Below, in pieces: positions 60,743 to 64,000 of a stretch of 64,000 bases of DNA; position 1 is the stretch's first letter, and each line of letters opens with the position of its first letter. Below the pieces are notes generated by a model. That model searched no databases, had not been told where the DNA came from, and saw only the letters and a program-made list of their open reading frames with translations. Made by a program: the position numbers and the translations under genes. The stretch comes from Methylobacterium hispanicum (GTDB lineage: Bacteria > Pseudomonadota > Alphaproteobacteria > Rhizobiales > Beijerinckiaceae): assembly GCF_022179285.1 (NCBI RefSeq), contig NZ_BPQO01000017.1, positions 81,664 to 145,663 of the forward strand, in the 5' to 3' direction.

Positions 60743-62605
60743 TCACTCGGCCGCCCGCCGCGGCGGCTCCTCCTCGTCCGGCAGGCCGTAGCGGTCGATG
60801 CAGGACTGGAGGCGCAGCGCGGCGTTGATCAGCGCCATGTGGGAGAAGCCCTGCAGCGTGTTGCCCCGCTGCTCGCCGCTCGCCGCGTCGATCTCCTCCG
60901 CGAAGAGCCCGACATCGTTGCCGCGCGCGATCAGCCGCTCGAAGGCCGCGGTCGCCTCGCGGGTGCGGCCGGCGAGGGCGAGGCAGCCGACGCGCCAGAA
61001 GGCGCAAGCGGTGAAGGTCGCCTCGTCCCCGTCCAGGCCGTCCTCCATGCGGTAGCGGTAGATCAGGTCGCCGTCGCCGAGTTCGTCCTCGATCGCGGCG
61101 AGCGTCGAGAGCGTGCGCGGATCCTGCGGATCGATCGCGCCGAACAGCACCGCGCGCAGCACCGCCGCGTCGAGGTGCTCGGAATCGTAGGCCCCCACGA
61201 AGGCGCCCTTGCGGGGATTCCAGCAGCGGTCGAGGTACTCGGCCTTCAGCGCGTCCGCCTCCCGCTCCCAGGCCTCGATCGTCCCGGGCGCCACGCCCCG
61301 GATGTTGCGGCCGATGCGGGCGGCGTCCTTGAGGGCCACCCAGATCATCGCCTTGGTGTGGAGCTGCTGGCGCGGGGCGGTGCGCAGCTCCCAGATGCCG
61401 TGGTCGGCGACATCCCGCGCGGCGAGCGCCCGGCGCGTGAGGTTGTCGAGCACCTCCGGCAGCCGGTCGTTGACCTTCTCGGGGGGATCGTAGCGCACCG
61501 CCTCGAGGAACACGCAGAGCGCGCGGACGAGCTCGCCGTAGATGTCGTGCTGGTCCTGGTGCTCGGCGGCGTTGCCGATCAGCGCCGGGCCGACGCCGCG
61601 CCAGCCGGAGAGATGGGTCAGCGCCTCCTCCGGCGGCATCGGCCCGTTGATGCCGTAGAGGAGGCGGGTGTGCCGGCCGAAGCTGCCGTCGGCCTCGCGC
61701 AGGAAGCGCAGGAATTCCGAGGCCTCGCGCACGTAGCCGAGCATCACGAAGGCGGTGACCGTGAAGGTGGCGTCGCGCATCCAGGTGAAGCGGTAGTCGT
61801 AGTTGCGGTTGCCCGGCACCGCCTCCGGCAGGCCGGCGGTCGCCGCCGCGATGATCGCGCCGGTCGGCGAGTAGGTCAGCAGCTTCAGGCAGAGCGCCGA
61901 GCGCAGCACCGCGTCGCGGTAGGGCCCCTGGTAGGTGCAGCGCGCGCTCCAGCGCCGCCAGTAATCGACCGTGGCCTCGGCCCGCATCCGCGCGCCCGCG
62001 AAGTCGTCGACGCCTGCGCTCTCGTCGTCCTCGCCGTGGGTGAGGACGAGGTAGGTGCTCTCGCCCGCCTCGAGCGCGAAGCGGCTCACCGCCGCGTCGT
62101 CCTCGACCCGCGGATCGTGCCCGGCGCTCACCCGCACCCGCTGCTCGCCCGCCTCGAACAGCACCCAGTGCGCCTCCTGCACGGGCTCGCAGGCGCGGCG
62201 GGCGTAGTCGAAGGTCGGCCGCACCCGGAAGGCGCCGGAGACCCGGCCGGAGACGCAGGTGAGGAGACGCAGCAGACGGCTCTCGCCCTCGCCGTCCGGG
62301 CCCTCGTCGGGCTCGGTCGCGGGCGGGTTGACCGGCATCACGTCGAGGAGCACCGCCCGGCCGGTCGCGGTCTCGAAGGTGGTCTCCAGCACGTTCGTCT
62401 CGGGCAGGTAGCGCCGCGCGGTGCGCTCCACACCCTCGAACACGATCGAGCAGGAGCCGCCCCGCTCCTCATCGAGGATCTTCAGGAAGAGGGCCGGCGA
62501 GTCGTGCCGGGGCCAGCACAGCCAGTCGATCGAGCCGTCGCGGGCGACGAGCGCGTTCGCGTGGGTGTCGCCGATGATGGCGTAGTCGCTGATGGGCTTC
62601 GACAC
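60743..62605 (-). CDS. Glycoside hydrolase family 15 protein
   Basis: A 620-residue protein from the GTG at 62605 (SKPISDYAIIGDTHANALVA), which is the usual opening of bacterial GH15 enzymes; an in-frame GTG at 62686 is unlikely. It has the N-terminal beta domain (RDGSIDWLCWPRHDSPALFL) and an (alpha/alpha)6 catalytic domain with YDYRFTWMRDATFTVTAF, HLSGWRGVGPALIGNAAEHQ and IYGELVRALCVF. Members are glucoamylase- or trehalase-like. No signal peptide, so cytoplasmic; trehalose turnover is a reasonable guess. Confidence 0.9.
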   Translation of the reverse strand: MSKPISDYAIIGDTHANALVARDGSIDWLCWPRHDSPALFLKILDEERGGSCSIVFEGVERTARRYLPETNVLETTFETATGRAVLLDVMPVNPPATEPDEGPDGEGESRLLRLLTCVSGRVSGAFRVRPTFDYARRACEPVQEAHWVLFEAGEQRVRVSAGHDPRVEDDAAVSRFALEAGESTYLVLTHGEDDESAGVDDFAGARMRAEATVDYWRRWSARCTYQGPYRDAVLRSALCLKLLTYSPTGAIIAAATAGLPEAVPGNRNYDYRFTWMRDATFTVTAFVMLGYVREASEFLRFLREADGSFGRHTRLLYGINGPMPPEEALTHLSGWRGVGPALIGNAAEHQDQHDIYGELVRALCVFLEAVRYDPPEKVNDRLPEVLDNLTRRALAARDVADHGIWELRTAPRQQLHTKAMIWVALKDAARIGRNIRGVAPGTIEAWEREADALKAEYLDRCWNPRKGAFVGAYDSEHLDAAVLRAVLFGAIDPQDPRTLSTLAAIEDELGDGDLIYRYRMEDGLDGDEATFTACAFWRVGCLALAGRTREATAAFERLIARGNDVGLFAEEIDAASGEQRGNTLQGFSHMALINAALRLQSCIDRYGLPDEEEPPRRAAE

Positions 62606-62886
62606 GGCGCTCGCTGGGATCGGGGAGGACGCGTCGGGAGCTAGGGGCCGGCCCGGACCGATCGACCCCGTCCGGCGATATGCCACACGGCCGCAACGCT
62701 TCGTTGACCCTGTCGGCGGGCAGGCCGGGGCCGAGCCCGGCCCGTGTGCGCCAGCGCAGGTCCGCCGCCCGCCGAGGCGCCTAAACAGCCGTGCTTGAGA
62801 CAGCGCCGCCTCGCCCGCGACCGGGCCCGGCGCTGCCGCGGGCTGGGCCGGGAGCCGGCCGCCCGGGATGCGGGATCACAGGACCC

Positions 62887-63030
62887 ATGCGGACCAAGGT
62901 TGTGCTGGCGCTGACGCTGTTCGTCCTGCTGACGACCGGCAAGACGCCGGGTTTCCGCGAGTTGCGCAACCCCGATGCCGAGCACCACGGGGGCCGGGCG
63001 GCGGTCGCGCTCAAGCGGGACCGGCTGTGA
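62887..63030 (+). CDS. Small protein with signal-like N-terminus (uncertain)
   Basis: A 47-residue frame from an ATG with an AGGA ribosome site 5 bases upstream. A Lys-bearing start and hydrophobic stretch (VVLALTLFVLLTTG) suggest a secretion signal or membrane anchor; the rest is short and basic. It overlaps the 3' end of the convergent chaC gene by 20 bases. No family recognised. Confidence 0.45.
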   Translation: MRTKVVLALTLFVLLTTGKTPGFRELRNPDAEHHGGRAAVALKRDRL

Positions 63031-63724
63031 GGGCGATCTGCGCGCGCAGCCGCTCGGCGACGAGCCTCTGCAGCGACCACAGGTGCCGGTCGCGGATGCC
63101 GAGCGCGGCGCAGGCCTCGACCGTGCGGTAGAGGTACTCGGCGCTGGGGCCGAGATTGCCGCAGGCCGCCGCGATGCGGTCGGCGATCTCCGCGTCGGCG
63201 AGACGGCCGCTGTAGCGGTCGCTTGCCCGGTTCACCAGGAAGGTGAGGGCCGGGACCGTGCCGCCATCCGTCACGACCGGCAGCCAGCGGGCGACGTAGC
63301 CCATGCCCCGCATCTCCCGCCGCCAGACCGGCATCAGCGTCTCGTGCACGTCGGTGCCCGCGAGCCGGAAGGCGACGCCGCGGCAGAGCCCGCCCCGGTC
63401 GAGCGCCAGCACGAAGCCCGGCCGGTCGGGCGTGCCGCGGAAACGGCGCTGGAGCAGGCAGAAGCGGCGGTGGAAGCCCCGCACCGTGCCGAGCCTGCGC
63501 TCGTCGTAGGCGAATTCCGGCCGCCACATCAGCGAGCCGTAGGCGAAGACCCAGAGGTCGTTCCCGCCGGTGCGGTCGGCGACGACGGCCTCCAGGCCGG
63601 GGCGCAGCTCCTCGTCGGTGAGCAGCTTCAGGGCCGTCTCGTCGTCCGGGACGGGCACGGCGTGGGCACGGGCGATCAGGTCGAGGTTGAGATCGAGGTC
63701 GGCGGGGGCGGCGGCAGATGGCAT
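63011..63724 (-). CDS. chaC: Gamma-glutamylcyclotransferase, ChaC type
   Basis: Degrades glutathione to 5-oxoproline and Cys-Gly. The 237-residue protein has the ChaC signature LWVFAYGSLMWRPEF (substrate loop YGSL), VRGFHRRFCLLQRRFRGTP, FVLALDRGGLCRGVAFRL and VPALTFLVNRAS. The catalytic Glu is expected shortly after the LAG-TDVHETLMPVWRREM stretch or within it. The N-terminal 45 residues are an extension without clear family match. Confidence 0.92.
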   Translation of the reverse strand: MPSAAAPADLDLNLDLIARAHAVPVPDDETALKLLTDEELRPGLEAVVADRTGGNDLWVFAYGSLMWRPEFAYDERRLGTVRGFHRRFCLLQRRFRGTPDRPGFVLALDRGGLCRGVAFRLAGTDVHETLMPVWRREMRGMGYVARWLPVVTDGGTVPALTFLVNRASDRYSGRLADAEIADRIAAACGNLGPSAEYLYRTVEACAALGIRDRHLWSLQRLVAERLRAQIALTAGPA

Positions 63725-64000
63725 GGGCGGAGCGGAGCATTCGGCGGGCCGCGTGGCAACCCGTGCGTGCGCGTTCGGCTCCGCGCGTCACCGACGCCGG
63801 AGGCATGGCCGAGAGGGAGACGCGGGACGCCGCGGAACCCTTGAGGATGAGCGTACGGATACCGGTTCCCCGGCGTCCCGCGGGTCGGCGGGGCGTGGCG
63901 CTCCCTCCGGCCCGGTGTCGCGTCGCGGCTTCTCCACCTGCCTCGACCCCGATCGTGGATGTCCGAGTACACGGGTTGGCTCCCGCGATCCCGGCCTCTG
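63725..64000. other. Window end, no gene seen
   Basis: The last 276 bases upstream of chaC hold no recognisable gene, RNA or repeat. The chaC promoter should lie here, but no clear -35/-10 pair was found. Confidence 0.5.

Overview
The window is a GC-rich (roughly 70%) chromosomal segment of an alphaproteobacterium, most likely Methylobacterium or a close relative in the Hyphomicrobiales. The evidence is gene content and order: an ftsL-ftsI-murE-murF-mraY-murD-ftsW-murG-murC-murB-ddl-ftsQ-ftsA-ftsZ division and cell-wall (dcw) cluster followed by lpxC-bamD-recN, a full CtrA-type box between ftsZ and lpxC, a meso-diaminopimelate type MurE, and small proteins resembling the alphaproteobacterial regulators NepR and GcrA. 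Almost everything is chromosomal housekeeping. I see no rRNA, tRNA, CRISPR array, transposase or prophage.

Layout. 1-4.7 kb holds cobalamin genes: the 3' part of cobQ, an MFS transporter, cobD and cobC. 4.7-8.6 kb holds a second MFS transporter, a small unknown protein, malonyl-CoA decarboxylase and glyoxalase I. 8.6-9.4 kb holds a 53-residue GcrA-like protein and the RNase P RNA gene. 9.8-32 kb is the dcw cluster, read left to right with many 4-base start/stop overlaps. It has three interruptions: a soluble double-PAS chemotaxis receptor on the opposite strand between murD and ftsW, a RelE-like/Xre-like toxin-antitoxin pair on the opposite strand between murC and murB, and a co-directional AbrB-like/MazF-like pair between murB and ddl. 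mraZ is not found in front of rsmH. 32-39 kb holds lpxC, bamD and recN, with an unrelated glycosyltransferase gene on each side of recN.

39-45.6 kb holds a NepR-like small protein, a coiled-coil small protein and the phosphate regulon pstS-pstC-pstA-pstB-phoU-phoB, preceded by a three-repeat Pho box. No phoR kinase is adjacent, and a decayed VapC toxin gene abuts the phoB stop. 45.6-64 kb is a mixed set of mostly minus-strand genes: DsbD/ScsB, aminopeptidase P, an RMF/CrpP-like small protein, PrmA, a glutathione transferase, NudC, a HIT protein, a universal stress protein, an acyltransferase containing a 26-bp perfect inverted repeat, a DUF4142 protein, carbonic anhydrase, a Nudix hydrolase, a DUF429 protein, a CoA-ester lyase, dUTPase, a GH15 hydrolase and ChaC.

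How it works together: the central block makes the UDP-MurNAc-pentapeptide (MurB, C, D, E, F, Ddl), the lipid-linked precursors (MraY, MurG) and the division machine (FtsL, I, W, Q, A, Z). The outer-membrane genes lpxC and bamD follow. CtrA-like sites suggest cell-cycle control of this block. No strong candidate for a wholly new system stands out. The most unusual signals are the two toxin-antitoxin cassettes around murB, the orphan NepR-like and GcrA-like proteins, an AT-rich patch inside ddl that looks like an embedded promoter region, and the inverted repeat lying within the acyltransferase coding sequence.
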